Positions 26,498 through 35,216 of a DNA stretch of 64,000 bases are shown here, piece by piece. A program made the translations under genes and the position numbers. The DNA lies in the NCBI RefSeq assembly GCF_001767295.1, contig NZ_CP014944.1:1240001-1304000 (forward strand), given 5' to 3'. Source of the stretch: Colwellia sp. PAMC 20917 (lineage in GTDB: Bacteria > Pseudomonadota > Gammaproteobacteria > Enterobacterales > Alteromonadaceae). Under the pieces are notes generated by a model that was not told where the DNA came from, did not search any database, and saw nothing but the letters and a program-made list of their open reading frames with translations. Each line of letters begins with the position of its first letter. The first letter of the stretch is position 1.

Positions 26498-27268
26498 TTA
26501 GGTCGCAAAGCTAGGATCAGCGCGATAGACTTTCCTGACCATCGCCGGCCAAGCCTTTTGACCGCCGGTACTGCCCGTATGAACAATATTTGCTTGCGCT
26601 TTTATACCATCGACAATGCTTTGATCGACTAAAATGGTTGCCATACCGGTTGACATTACTTGTAGTTGCACTTGACAAGCACGTGTTAAATCATACATGT
26701 GCATAAAAGCATCGCCAATAGTTTCACCTAAAGTCAAACCACCATGGTTTCTTAATAGCATAAAGTTTGCCGAGCCCAAGTTATTTTGTAAGCGAAGTTT
26801 TTCGTCAGCATTTACCGCTAAACCTTCATAATCATGGTAGCTAAGAGAAGCCAGTGCGAACATAGCATATTGACTTAACGGCAATAAACCTTCTTGTAAA
26901 CTCGCCACCGCAATGGTTTCATTAGTGTGTAAATGCAAGACACATTGCGCGTCATGGCGAGCTTCATGGACAGCGCTATGTATAGTAAAACCTGCAGGGT
27001 TAATTTCAAAAGGACATGCGGGGTCAATAATATTACCTGCTATATCTATTTTAACCAGATTCGACGCGGTAATTTCATCAAAAGCTAAACCGAAAGCATT
27101 AATGAGTAAATGCTCAGAATCAGGTATGCGTGCTGAGATATGAGTGTAAATTAAATCATCCCAGCCATGCATAGCGATAAGACGATAACAAGCCGCTAAA
27201 TCGATGCGAGTTTGCCACTCTTGTGCTGACACTTTATTTTTTAAGTTAATCTGTGGGATAGTTAACAT
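26498..27268 (-). CDS. Class II aldolase/adducin-family protein
   Basis: A 256-residue zinc enzyme domain. The metal His pair is in LHLHTN and a further His in LRNHGG; the TSNAxK-like region is replaced by INAFGLAFDEITASN as in the broad adducin-like branch. Classical members cleave sugar phosphates, but this branch is biochemically diverse, so cleavage of a 2-keto-3-deoxy acid is inference from the neighbouring dehydratase gene. It is the first gene of a leftward pair with that gene. The upstream 126 bp before the next small gene should hold the promoter. Confidence 0.82.
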   Translation of the reverse strand: MLTIPQINLKNKVSAQEWQTRIDLAACYRLIAMHGWDDLIYTHISARIPDSEHLLINAFGLAFDEITASNLVKIDIAGNIIDPACPFEINPAGFTIHSAVHEARHDAQCVLHLHTNETIAVASLQEGLLPLSQYAMFALASLSYHDYEGLAVNADEKLRLQNNLGSANFMLLRNHGGLTLGETIGDAFMHMYDLTRACQVQLQVMSTGMATILVDQSIVDGIKAQANIVHTGSTGGQKAWPAMVRKVYRADPSFAT

Positions 27269-27395
27269 TAAAGTCCTTTAAAGAATTATTATTCTATAAT
27301 TTTAAATCATCGATAATACAAATCAAACCGCTAGTGTAATAAATTACAATTAAAAGCTAGATAAAATTCAGCTAAGTTAAGCAAATTGGTATCAA

Positions 27396-27569
27396 TTAAA
27401 TAAACATCTTAATTAAACTACCAATGAGTAAAACAAACACCAAAATAGGAATGATTTTTGAATACTTCGCTTGCTCTTCTTCGCCCATAGGTTTACCAAA
27501 ACGCTCACCTAAAATAACCATCAAGGCAATACCGGCAAAAACAGCTAATAAAATCATGATTAAAGTCAT
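27396..27569 (-). CDS. Small membrane protein (57 aa), hypothetical
   Basis: The minus-strand frame starts MTLIMILLAVFAGIALMVIL and has a short charged loop (GERFGKPMGEEEQAKYSK). A second hydrophobic helix (IIPILVFVLLIGSLIKMFI) follows and then a stop. A good ribosome-binding site (AGGAG) lies 5-9 nt upstream of the ATG, which supports a real gene. Two membrane helices with a cytoplasmic acidic loop are predicted. I do not recognise the family. Confidence 0.7.
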   Translation of the reverse strand: MTLIMILLAVFAGIALMVILGERFGKPMGEEEQAKYSKIIPILVFVLLIGSLIKMFI

Positions 27570-27669
27570 TATTTCTCCTATTATTAATCTCTAAACCAAT
27601 TGCACATTGCATTAGCCAATTATTCAATTACCATAGCAAGATAACAAGCAAAAATATGTAAACAACAAT

Positions 27670-28896
27670 ATGACTGCACCTGATAACTTTGCTGAGAAAC
27701 GACGCTTTATTATAAGATTAGGCAAAGCTTTGCATAAGTTTGGCACGCCTGCTTATCGTCTTGAAGCACATCTTCAAGATGTTTCGACATTTCTCGAATT
27801 AAAAGCATGTTTTATCATCACACCAACAGCTCTGACTTTTGTCTTATCTGAAGATGAAGAGAACCAACAATATAATCATGTTATTCGAGTAAAGCCAGGT
27901 GATCTTGATTTAGGTTCACTGGCACGAACAGATGAACTAGTTGATGAATTAAGTTCGGGTCAACGCACGTTATCTGAGGCCATTGAACGACTTGATGATA
28001 TCGCTAATAAACCCAACCCTTACGGTCGTTTTCTTACCTTTTTAGCGTTTGGTGCTTCAAGTGGTGCTTTTTCGATGCTAATGCACACCAGCTGGAATGA
28101 TGTATTTTGGTCGGTATTATTAGGCTTTGTTGTTTGCTTATTTACCTTTTGGGCCGAATACTCACGCCGAGTTACCGAAACTTTAGAACCAATTGCAGCC
28201 ATTACCACCGCCCTACTGGCCTCGGCCATTACGCTAATTGACCCAAGTATTAATATGCCCTTGGTTATTCTTTCAGCCATCATTGCTTTTATACCCGGCT
28301 TAGCATTAACGCTAGGCTTAGCTGAGTTAGCCGCTCGACATCTGATGTCGGGTACTGCGCGTATTATGGACGCGGTAATGATGCTATTTAAGCTTTATTT
28401 TGGCGCGGTATTAGGCATGGCGTTAGGAAAGTTATTTTGGGGCGAAGTGTTATATGTTACCCCCGCTAGCATGCCTGTTTGGACAGCATGGGCGGCAGTG
28501 ACCACTTTATCTATAAGCTTAGTTATATTATTTCGCGTTCGTAAAAAAGATGCTCCATGGGGAATTATTTCTGGCTATGTTGCTTTTGGTGCTAGCATTA
28601 TTGGTGCCGCTTACTTAGGCCCAGCGCTTGGCGCTTTCGTTGGTGCCTTTGTTTTAGGCATGTATGCTAATTTATTCTCACGCATAATGAGATTACCTTC
28701 AAGCATTGTTAAGCTATTAGGTTTAGTCGTGCTGGTGCCTGGAAGTAAAGTTTATATCGGCTTAAACAGTGCGGTATCTGGAGTGAATATGTTAAATACC
28801 AATAATATTGGTTCTGAGGCATTCCTAATTTTTATGTCGCTTGTCGCTGGCCTTGTTTTTTCAAATGTTGCCTTACCTTCTCGTAAAACGTTGTAA
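27670..28896 (+). CDS. Threonine/serine exporter family protein (ThrE-like)
   Basis: A 408-residue inner-membrane protein. The N-terminal ThrE (DUF1212) domain begins with LGKALHKFGTPAYRLEAHL and contains PTAL. About five helices follow (about 115-265), then the second ThrE_2 half (about 275-405) ending in VLVPGSKVYIGLN. Having both halves in one chain matches Corynebacterium ThrE, where export of threonine and serine uses proton-motive force. Substrate here is inferred. TetR and PilZ-like genes follow with 12-bp gaps, so all three form an operon. Confidence 0.85.
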   Translation: MTAPDNFAEKRRFIIRLGKALHKFGTPAYRLEAHLQDVSTFLELKACFIITPTALTFVLSEDEENQQYNHVIRVKPGDLDLGSLARTDELVDELSSGQRTLSEAIERLDDIANKPNPYGRFLTFLAFGASSGAFSMLMHTSWNDVFWSVLLGFVVCLFTFWAEYSRRVTETLEPIAAITTALLASAITLIDPSINMPLVILSAIIAFIPGLALTLGLAELAARHLMSGTARIMDAVMMLFKLYFGAVLGMALGKLFWGEVLYVTPASMPVWTAWAAVTTLSISLVILFRVRKKDAPWGIISGYVAFGASIIGAAYLGPALGAFVGAFVLGMYANLFSRIMRLPSSIVKLLGLVVLVPGSKVYIGLNSAVSGVNMLNTNNIGSEAFLIFMSLVAGLVFSNVALPSRKTL

Positions 28897-28908
28897 TAAA
28901 GAACGCTA

Positions 28909-29523
28909 ATGAAACCAGTTAACAAAAAAACAGCATATCACCATGGCGACTTACGCAGTTCACTCGTTGAAACGGGCGCCGAGATGATTGAAGAGGCAGG
29001 AATTGAAGGACTGTCATTACGTAAACTTGCTGAGCGTATTGGTGTTTCTCGTACAGCAACCTATCACCACTTCAAAAATAAAAATGATTTACTTTGTGCG
29101 ATAGCTGCACTGGGGTTTATTCAATGGACAAGTATTTCTAATGCCATATTTGACGATAATGAACTTTCAGGGGAAGAAAAATTTCGTCAGTTTGTTCATC
29201 AGTACATAACATTTGCTACCGAAAATGCTTCAATTTACGAATTAATGTTTGGTAAAACAATTTGGAAAAAAAACAATAGCGATCAAGCTTTGCGTGATAT
29301 CGCTTATCCTAGTTTTAATTACCAACTAGAAATGACCAAAACTTGGCAGCAACAAGGCTTATTGATTGAAGACGAAAATAGCTTACGTTTAGCACAAGTA
29401 ACTTGGGGAACATTGCACGGTATTGTGCGTTTACTCATTGATGGAATTTACCTTGATACCAGCCATATTGATGAAATGTGTGAATGTGTCGTCAAGGTTT
29501 TTATTCACCAACAAAAATTATAA
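28909..29523 (+). CDS. TetR-family transcriptional regulator
   Basis: A 204-residue repressor-type regulator. The HTH is in IGVSRTATYHHFKNKNDLL (residues about 42-60), preceded by YHHGDLRSSLVETGAEMI, a start typical of the TetR subgroup with a C-terminal TetR_C_13-like domain containing WGTLHGIVRLL. It lies 12 bp after the ThrE-like gene and 12 bp before the PilZ-like gene, so it may govern its own operon. The ligand is unknown. Confidence 0.9.
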   Translation: MKPVNKKTAYHHGDLRSSLVETGAEMIEEAGIEGLSLRKLAERIGVSRTATYHHFKNKNDLLCAIAALGFIQWTSISNAIFDDNELSGEEKFRQFVHQYITFATENASIYELMFGKTIWKKNNSDQALRDIAYPSFNYQLEMTKTWQQQGLLIEDENSLRLAQVTWGTLHGIVRLLIDGIYLDTSHIDEMCECVVKVFIHQQKL

Positions 29524-29535
29524 TAAGGGTTAGGC

Positions 29536-30144
29536 ATGTCTGAAGACAATAACAATAAAACCGCTCAGTTTGACCAGTTTTTTTCTATTAGTTATCCTTT
29601 CAATGTCAATGCAACTATCATTGAAACCGATACAGCGCCAAGTTATCAATGTTTTATGAACACCATGCCGATGCCGTTTAAAATGGCCTCTGAAATAGTC
29701 ACCCTTGACCAAGCTGCATTGCGCCCACTGCAAACCCTTGGTAGCGTTGCGGGACAATTAGTTGATTATTTACATCATCAAGCTAAAAAAATAGACTTAT
29801 TGGTTAGTTATATTTTGAGTGAGCAAGACAACGAAATGCAACGTTACCAAGGCACTCATTTTGGTGGTGGCGGCGTTATTTTTACCAGTAAAAATCTTTT
29901 TGATACTGGCCAATTTATTACCTTGAAAATATTTCTCCTTGATGATAATTGTGCAATTTACTGTTGTGGGGAAATAATTTCAGCAACAACTACAAGCGAT
30001 GAACTCACTAGCTACAAAGTTATTTATCATCATATTAGAGAAGAAGACCGAGAAATATTAGTACGTTGTAGTCTTCATCAGCAATCAAAACAGTTGCAGG
30101 TTTTAGCGCAACAGCGCAATGAGCTATCAGCAAAAGAAAAGTAA
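29536..30144 (+). CDS. PilZ-like domain protein
   Basis: A 202-residue cytoplasmic protein. The C-terminal half (about 95-185) has the beta-barrel outline of PilZ, with GGGGVIFTSKNLFDTGQFIT in the position of the DxSxxG motif and ending in DREILVRCSLHQQ. The RxxxR arginines and the D/N-x-S of the canonical c-di-GMP site are poorly kept, so c-di-GMP binding is uncertain. The N-terminal half has no assigned domain. It is the last gene of the ThrE-TetR-PilZ operon. Confidence 0.65.
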   Translation: MSEDNNNKTAQFDQFFSISYPFNVNATIIETDTAPSYQCFMNTMPMPFKMASEIVTLDQAALRPLQTLGSVAGQLVDYLHHQAKKIDLLVSYILSEQDNEMQRYQGTHFGGGGVIFTSKNLFDTGQFITLKIFLLDDNCAIYCCGEIISATTTSDELTSYKVIYHHIREEDREILVRCSLHQQSKQLQVLAQQRNELSAKEK

Positions 30145-30267
30145 TATAACGTGTAAAGTATTTCTGCGTTAAGTCTAGCTGATATAAAGCACACTTTAGC
30201 GCCTATTCCTTGTTGAGCAAGTCAAAAACCGTTAGCGTGATCACCATATAATTTCAGGAAGATAGTT

Positions 30268-31563
30268 ATGAACATGAATAAAAGATCTTTTTTAAAAGCG
30301 GGTGGTGCAAGCATTGCTGCGTTATCCGTATCAACTTCAGCATTTGCCTCATCAACGAAAGAAAGTCAGTCAAATAGCCAAGTACTAAAGGACATCACCA
30401 AAGATATTGCTGGCATTACTTCTGCAGAGCGTGAAGCTCGAATAATAAAAGCTCAGCAATTAATGCAACAAATGAATATTTCTGCGCTTATTATTGAGCC
30501 AGGTGCTGCCATGGATTATTTCTCTGGGATTCAGTGGTGGCGCAGCGAACGCTTAACCGCTTTAGTGATCCCTCAACAAGGTAAAGTAGCGGTAGTTTGT
30601 CCCTTTTTTGAAGAGCCTAGTATTCAAGAAAGTTTAGCTATTGATGGCGATATTCGTGTTTGGCAAGAACATGAAAGCCCGTTCGAGCGTATCAAACAAA
30701 TACTAGCAGACCGAGGTATTAGCCTTACCAAAGGGACGATTGGCTTTGAAAACTCGGTACGTTATTTTGTTCAACACGGTGTAATGAGTTTATTATCAAC
30801 TCTTCAACATGTCAGCGCTGAACCCGTTACTCGTGGTTGTCGCATGTTTAAAAGTCATCATGAATTGCAATTGATGCATAAAGCAAATGAAGTAACACTA
30901 TTAGCCTATAGCGAAGTATATTCAAAGTTAGAAGTGGGTATGACTTCTGCACAGGTTAAGAGCTTGATGAGCAATGCACAAGCGACGTTAGGAGGAAAAG
31001 GCGCGTGGAATATGGCCTTAATAGATCAAGCAAGTGCTTTCCCTCATGGCAGTAAAAAGAAGCATCTAATTAAAGAAGGTTCAATTGTATTAATGGACTG
31101 TGGCTGTAATGTTCATGGTTATCAGTCAGATATTAGCCGAACCTTTGTGGTCGGTGAGCCAACAAAGCGTCAACGTGATGTTTGGCAAACGGTACGTACC
31201 GGCCAAAAAATAGCCTTTGAGCAAGCGCAAATAGGTAATGCTGCAGGTACTGTTGACGATGCGGTACGAAAATACTATCAAGCACAAGGATTTGGTCCTG
31301 ATTATAAATTACCGGGCTTGTCGCACAGAACTGGCCATGGCATAGGTATGGAAGGTCATGAAAGCGTTAATTTTGTTCATGGTGAACAAGAAAAGTTAAC
31401 GGCTGGTATGTGTTTTTCTAATGAGCCTGGCATTTATATACCTGGCGAATTTGGTGTCAGACTTGAAGACTGTATTTACATGACCGATAAAGGCCCACAG
31501 TGGTTTACTATTCCCCCAGACTCGCTAGATTCTCCGTTAGGCAAGCTTGCTAAGTTCACTTAA
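30268..31563 (+). CDS. Exported M24-family metallopeptidase (Xaa-Pro peptidase-like)
   Basis: A 431-residue pita-bread-fold peptidase. The N terminus has NKRSFLK followed by a weakly hydrophobic stretch to SAFA, a Tat-type signal in which Lys replaces the first Arg; the Tat route is therefore probable but not certain. The creatinase N-domain spans about 55-195 and the catalytic domain about 205-430. Metal ligands are Asp in LMDCGCN and in YQSDISRT, His in TGHGIGMEGHE, and Glu in SNEPGIY and RLEDC. An AGGAAG ribosome-binding site with 6-nt spacing fixes the start. Confidence 0.85.
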   Translation: MNMNKRSFLKAGGASIAALSVSTSAFASSTKESQSNSQVLKDITKDIAGITSAEREARIIKAQQLMQQMNISALIIEPGAAMDYFSGIQWWRSERLTALVIPQQGKVAVVCPFFEEPSIQESLAIDGDIRVWQEHESPFERIKQILADRGISLTKGTIGFENSVRYFVQHGVMSLLSTLQHVSAEPVTRGCRMFKSHHELQLMHKANEVTLLAYSEVYSKLEVGMTSAQVKSLMSNAQATLGGKGAWNMALIDQASAFPHGSKKKHLIKEGSIVLMDCGCNVHGYQSDISRTFVVGEPTKRQRDVWQTVRTGQKIAFEQAQIGNAAGTVDDAVRKYYQAQGFGPDYKLPGLSHRTGHGIGMEGHESVNFVHGEQEKLTAGMCFSNEPGIYIPGEFGVRLEDCIYMTDKGPQWFTIPPDSLDSPLGKLAKFT

Positions 31564-31633
31564 CGCACTATTTATAATCTACAGTAGGCTGTCTTCAGAA
31601 GACTCATCAATAACAGTGGCTTCACTTTATCCT

Positions 31634-31665
31634 AAAAAAAGGAGTAACGGATCTTCCTTACTCCT
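31634..31665 (-). terminator. Rho-independent terminator for the LysE-family gene
   Basis: On the minus strand AGGAGTAA and TTACTCCT pair around a 10-nt loop and run into seven T residues. It lies just after the LysE stop and also separates it from the convergent M24 gene. Confidence 0.85.
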
Positions 31666-31672
31666 GCCGTTT

Positions 31673-32263
31673 TTATAACGCAGGATACAATGAAATAACC
31701 AATAAAAGTGCCATGGTAATATTAAAAACTCTCAAGCGTTTTTGGTTAGTTAACAACACTTGTATTTTTTGCCCTAAAACAACCCAAGAACTGATGCAGG
31801 GTAAATTGATTAGCCCAAAGACAATCGCCACTAACAATACCGAGGTAAAACTCTTTGATGGAGCATAAAGGCTTATTGACGTTAGCGCCATTGTCCAAGC
31901 TTTTGGGTTAACCCATTGAAATAAAACAGCTTGAATAAAGCTAAAAGGTTTATGATTTGACGTTTGTTGTTCGATATTACTGGTAGAGCTAGCTATTTTG
32001 AATGCTAAATAGAGTAAATAAACAATGCTGACCACTTTTAGTATTTGATAACTCACCGGGAAACGATCAAATAATTGAATAACACCTAGCCCAACTAAAG
32101 CAATCATCAGTGTAAAACCAATGCCAACTCCTAATAAGTGAGGGGTCGTTTTTTTGAAACCATAATTTGCACCAGAATTCATTAACATCAAGTTATTTGG
32201 GCCTGGTGTTATTGAAGACACAAAGGCAAAAATAGTTAAGGCTGATAGTATGTCTAAATTCAT
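31673..32263 (-). CDS. LysE/RhtB-family amino-acid exporter
   Basis: A 196-residue membrane protein with six predicted helices. The family signature is present: SSITPGPNNLMLMNSGANYG near the N terminus, then LLGVGIGFTLMIALVGLG and QAVLFQWVNPKAWTMALT in the middle. RhtB/LysE proteins export amino acids or homoserine lactones by proton antiport; the substrate is unknown. It is a single gene with a 300-bp region to the next gene downstream and no linked regulator. Confidence 0.9.
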   Translation of the reverse strand: MNLDILSALTIFAFVSSITPGPNNLMLMNSGANYGFKKTTPHLLGVGIGFTLMIALVGLGVIQLFDRFPVSYQILKVVSIVYLLYLAFKIASSTSNIEQQTSNHKPFSFIQAVLFQWVNPKAWTMALTSISLYAPSKSFTSVLLVAIVFGLINLPCISSWVVLGQKIQVLLTNQKRLRVFNITMALLLVISLYPAL

Positions 32264-32567
32264 TGTTATTTTGCTCTTAATTGTGTGAGAGGCAGGTAAA
32301 TTTCAAGCTATTTTCACTTAAATGCTCAGATGTTATATCACAAAGTTATACTGGAAAATCAGCTAAGGGCGCTTATTATCAAAATAGAAGTCTTAAATAC
32401 TAAATGCAGAGGCTCGATGACTTAACCCTTGGTAGTACCAAAGATCAAAGAAAGTTGGGTAAATGTATCATTTTTACATGGGGATAACGCGAAGAAAACA
32501 TCTATAACGCATAGGTAAGTGGGTGAACATAGCCCTCCCATCTTACCCATTTGTTATATATTATTGC
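32264..32567. other. Intergenic region (304 bp) with inverted repeat
   Basis: A hairpin at 32514-32547 pairs GGTAAG-TGGG with CCCA-T-CTTACC; it lies 20 bp downstream of the cold-shock gene stop and may terminate it, though the T tract is poor. The rest probably carries the LysE promoter (leftward). No gene seen. Confidence 0.4.
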
Positions 32568-32774
32568 TTAGATAGCAACAACTTTATTTGCACATGGACC
32601 TTTTTGTCCTTGTCCAACTTCAAACTCAACAGCTTGGCCGTCAGCCAATGTAGCGTATTCACCGCCAGATTGGATTTCTGAATGATGAACAAACAAATCT
32701 TTACTGCCGTCTTCTGGAGTAATAAATCCGAAACCTTTATCCGCATTAAACCACTTAACTATACCTTTACTCAT
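32568..32774 (-). CDS. Cold-shock protein (CspA family)
   Basis: A 68-residue single cold-shock domain, a five-stranded OB-fold RNA/ssDNA chaperone in the cytoplasm. RNP1 is KGFGFI (residues 13-18) and RNP2 is DLFVHH (26-31); WFNADKG and GPCANKV are also typical. About 115 bp separate its ATG from the upstream gene's stop, enough for the long 5' leader usual for cold-inducible csp mRNAs, but I cannot identify specific leader elements. Paralogues of this type may be cold-induced or constitutive. Confidence 0.95.
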   Translation of the reverse strand: MSKGIVKWFNADKGFGFITPEDGSKDLFVHHSEIQSGGEYATLADGQAVEFEVGQGQKGPCANKVVAI

Positions 32775-32890
32775 AACACTCTCTTTATCATTGGTGAAAA
32801 ATATAAACCTAACTTGCTATCACCATTACAAGTCAGGATTTGAATCTCATTAATACAAACTATATTTAACATTATAGACTGTATTTATAA

Positions 32891-33214
32891 TTAACGGTGC
32901 GCGCCACCTTTCTTTTTCATATTGACTACTTTTCGAGCTATATCAAGTAATTCAGGTGAAACATCATCAGCACCATCTTTTATTAGTTTACTCACATCAC
33001 CAGATGAAAAGAATGAGCCACGCTCAGCTTTTACGCCTAATGATCTTACAAAATCTTTTGTTTTACCTGTACTACCCGTATCAATATACTTAAAAATAAT
33101 TTGTTCATTAAAGCTTTGTGGTTCTTGCTTTAAAGTAGCAATGGTATTGGTAAGTAATGTTATTTCCGATCCTAACATTTCTATTAACTCGGCAATATCT
33201 GAATATGGTTTCAT
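32891..33214 (-). CDS. Hypothetical protein (107 aa)
   Basis: Not recognised. The sequence has a helical N-terminal part, a Gly/Ser-containing middle (IDTGSTGKTKDFVRSLG) and a basic tail ending KKKGGAHR, without membrane segments or signal. The middle segment is not a proper Walker A. It lies upstream of the cold-shock gene in the same direction with a 116-bp gap. The opposite strand has an equally long open frame, but that one lacks protein-like composition. Confidence 0.55.
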   Translation of the reverse strand: MKPYSDIAELIEMLGSEITLLTNTIATLKQEPQSFNEQIIFKYIDTGSTGKTKDFVRSLGVKAERGSFFSSGDVSKLIKDGADDVSPELLDIARKVVNMKKKGGAHR

Positions 33215-33604
33215 TAAATTATTTAGCTCTTATAATATTATCTGACAATGCCAACAGGCTATCATTTTACAGGAGAAGCAAGTCAGTATAACTAGCCTAC
33301 TTAAAAAATTATTATACAGTGAATGCCTCTGAGTAAACAGTCTCTATTTTAATAGCTAAGAGCAATGATGAATTATTGTTACTTTTTTAATAATATAACT
33401 TAATGAATCCCATCTTATTGGTCGATAAAACCGCTACTGCCGCATATTGAATGTTCACCACAACTTTGCTACAACGAGATTATATTATTTAAAATTCTGA
33501 GTTCAATCACTTTTTTTGATTAAAAGCTGTGATTTATTACGCTTGATTGTTTCTCTTGTAAGTCTATAATCTGTATAATTATTATATAACTAACCACAAT
33601 ATAA
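33215..33604. other. Intergenic region (390 bp) between divergent genes
   Basis: AT-rich, with no recognisable gene, palindrome or repeat. It presumably contains divergent promoters for the 107-aa gene and the MlaC/MscS pair. Confidence 0.4.
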
Positions 33605-34243
33605 ATGAAAAAATCATACAAAAATAACGTAAATCTATATCTTGTCATTTTTTTGTTGCTAAGTATTTGTATTTCCTCTTTAGCGGTAGCGACAACAGAT
33701 ACCCCAGAGATGAAGACTAAGGCCGTTTTTGGTCAAATAGAATCGGCTTTATTAATTTTAAAAAGTAACAATCAATTCACTAAAAGCAATATCAGAAGTG
33801 TATTAACCCAATATCTTTTGCCAGAGGTAGATATTCAATATTTTAGTTATAAAGTTATTAATCAAAATTTGCCCAAACTATCTGCCGAACTTAGGACTGA
33901 GTTTGTTACTGAGCTATCAAATCAATTAATAAATACTTATACCAACTTATTAAGTAAATATAGTGGTGAATCAATGACTATAGGTACAGGGTCATTATCA
34001 AAAAGTGGTAAAATGTCGATGGTCAATATAACGATTACCGGTGAAAATAAAGTCAACAAAGCGGTAGTAAAGTTACTGATATCGAAAGACGGCACTTGGC
34101 AGTTTTTTGATATTATCATTGAAGGTATTAGTTTATTAGATGCAAAGCAAAAAGAAATAAACTCAAGTTTCAGTAAGTTAGGTATCGAAGGTACGTTGTT
34201 ACATCTAAAAAGTATTAATCAAAGAAGTCTCACGTCTTCATAA
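33605..34243 (+). CDS. MlaC/Ttg2D-like periplasmic phospholipid-binding protein
   Basis: A 212-residue exported protein with an N-terminal hydrophobic signal (about residues 10-29). The MlaC (Tol_Tol_Ttg2) domain follows: LLPEVDIQYFSYKVI, LRTEFVTELSNQLINTYTNLL and the near-C-terminal WQFFDIIIEGISLLD. MlaC proteins carry phospholipids between outer- and inner-membrane Mla complexes. No mlaA, B, D, E or F lies nearby; instead the next gene, 26 bp on, is an MscS-type channel. A paralogue with the same IIEGISLL motif is at 50025. Confidence 0.85.
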   Translation: MKKSYKNNVNLYLVIFLLLSICISSLAVATTDTPEMKTKAVFGQIESALLILKSNNQFTKSNIRSVLTQYLLPEVDIQYFSYKVINQNLPKLSAELRTEFVTELSNQLINTYTNLLSKYSGESMTIGTGSLSKSGKMSMVNITITGENKVNKAVVKLLISKDGTWQFFDIIIEGISLLDAKQKEINSSFSKLGIEGTLLHLKSINQRSLTSS

Positions 34244-34269
34244 AAATAAAGGTAGGTACAATCGTTCTA

Positions 34270-35127
34270 ATGGAATGGCTTAATCATACTAATAATTTCA
34301 AAGCACTTTCAGCAGTACTCGCTAATAATAAATTTGTTATTGCGCTATTGTTTATTTTTCTTTTTTATATGATTAAATATCTCATTGTCAGAAGAATAAA
34401 ACGAAAATCAAAACAAGATAAAAGATTACAAATCAATGTAGTCAATAATATATTTACGGTATTAATAATCGTGATGGTTTTTAATATTTGGTCTGAAGAA
34501 ATTCAAAAGTTTGCTTTTTCGATTGCTGCTTTTATTGTAGCAATTGTTTTAGCAACCAGAGAGTTTATTCAATGTTTTATTGGTTTTGTTTATATCCTGT
34601 CAAGTCGACCATTTCGTATTGGTGACTGGGTACAAGTCGGCAATCATTACGGCGAAGTGCATTCAACAGACTGGGCAAAACTAACACTGTTAGAGGTAAA
34701 TATAGATGATTATCAATACACAGGTAAAACGCTATACCTACCCAATAGCCAGCTAATTACTTCGGTTATTAAAAACCTTAACTTTTTAAAACGATATGCA
34801 ATGCATCATTTTACCATTGTCAGAGATGATAGTGTTAATCCCTTCGAGTTTATTGATGAGTTGTATACTAGAGCAAGTTTATATTGTAGTGACTTTAAAG
34901 AAGTTGCAATCCGCTATAACCAACTGATTGAAAATCGTTTAGAGGTTCACATCGCAGGCCCAGAGCCACATATTCAAGTAGCAACTTCTGAGTTTGGTGA
35001 TACGCAAATATTTTTTACTATATTTTGCCCAACAGAGATAGCATTAGAAATAGAGCAGAAGTTAACTGCTGATTTTATGACATTGTGGTTTAAGCAAAAG
35101 ATGTCTTCGTCAATTTTATCAAACTAA
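34270..35127 (+). CDS. MscS-family mechanosensitive channel protein (short form)
   Basis: A 285-residue inner-membrane protein. Two N-terminal helices (about 18-40 and 60-95) lead into the MscS beta domain, with SRPFRIGDWVQVGNHYGEV, then STDWAKLTLLEV and the YLPNSQLITSVIKNLN loop. The pore helix is less Gly/Ala-rich than in E. coli MscS. It probably forms a gated channel, though for such variants this is not certain. It is co-transcribed with the MlaC-like gene (26-bp gap) and ends at a strong terminator facing a second MscS gene. Confidence 0.82.
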   Translation: MEWLNHTNNFKALSAVLANNKFVIALLFIFLFYMIKYLIVRRIKRKSKQDKRLQINVVNNIFTVLIIVMVFNIWSEEIQKFAFSIAAFIVAIVLATREFIQCFIGFVYILSSRPFRIGDWVQVGNHYGEVHSTDWAKLTLLEVNIDDYQYTGKTLYLPNSQLITSVIKNLNFLKRYAMHHFTIVRDDSVNPFEFIDELYTRASLYCSDFKEVAIRYNQLIENRLEVHIAGPEPHIQVATSEFGDTQIFFTIFCPTEIALEIEQKLTADFMTLWFKQKMSSSILSN

Positions 35128-35147
35128 TGCAATATCACTCATTATCA

Positions 35148-35191
35148 AGTCACTCAATCACGGTATATTTCTTAACTGAGTGACTTTTTTT
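35148..35191 (+). terminator. Terminator between convergent MscS genes
   Basis: AGTCACTCA and TGAGTGACT form a perfect 9-bp stem with a 20-nt loop and run into seven T residues on the + strand. Confidence 0.8.
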
Positions 35192-35216
35192 AACGCTAAC
35201 ACTTTGACAAATTAAA

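Noticed and set aside
28020-28283. 87-codon minus-strand frame in the ThrE-like gene
   Set aside because: Shadow of the transmembrane coding region.
32922-33245. 107-codon + strand frame antisense to the 107-aa hypothetical gene
   Set aside because: Composition is Ser/Pro/Thr-rich as expected for the complement of a real gene; the minus-strand frame is more plausible.
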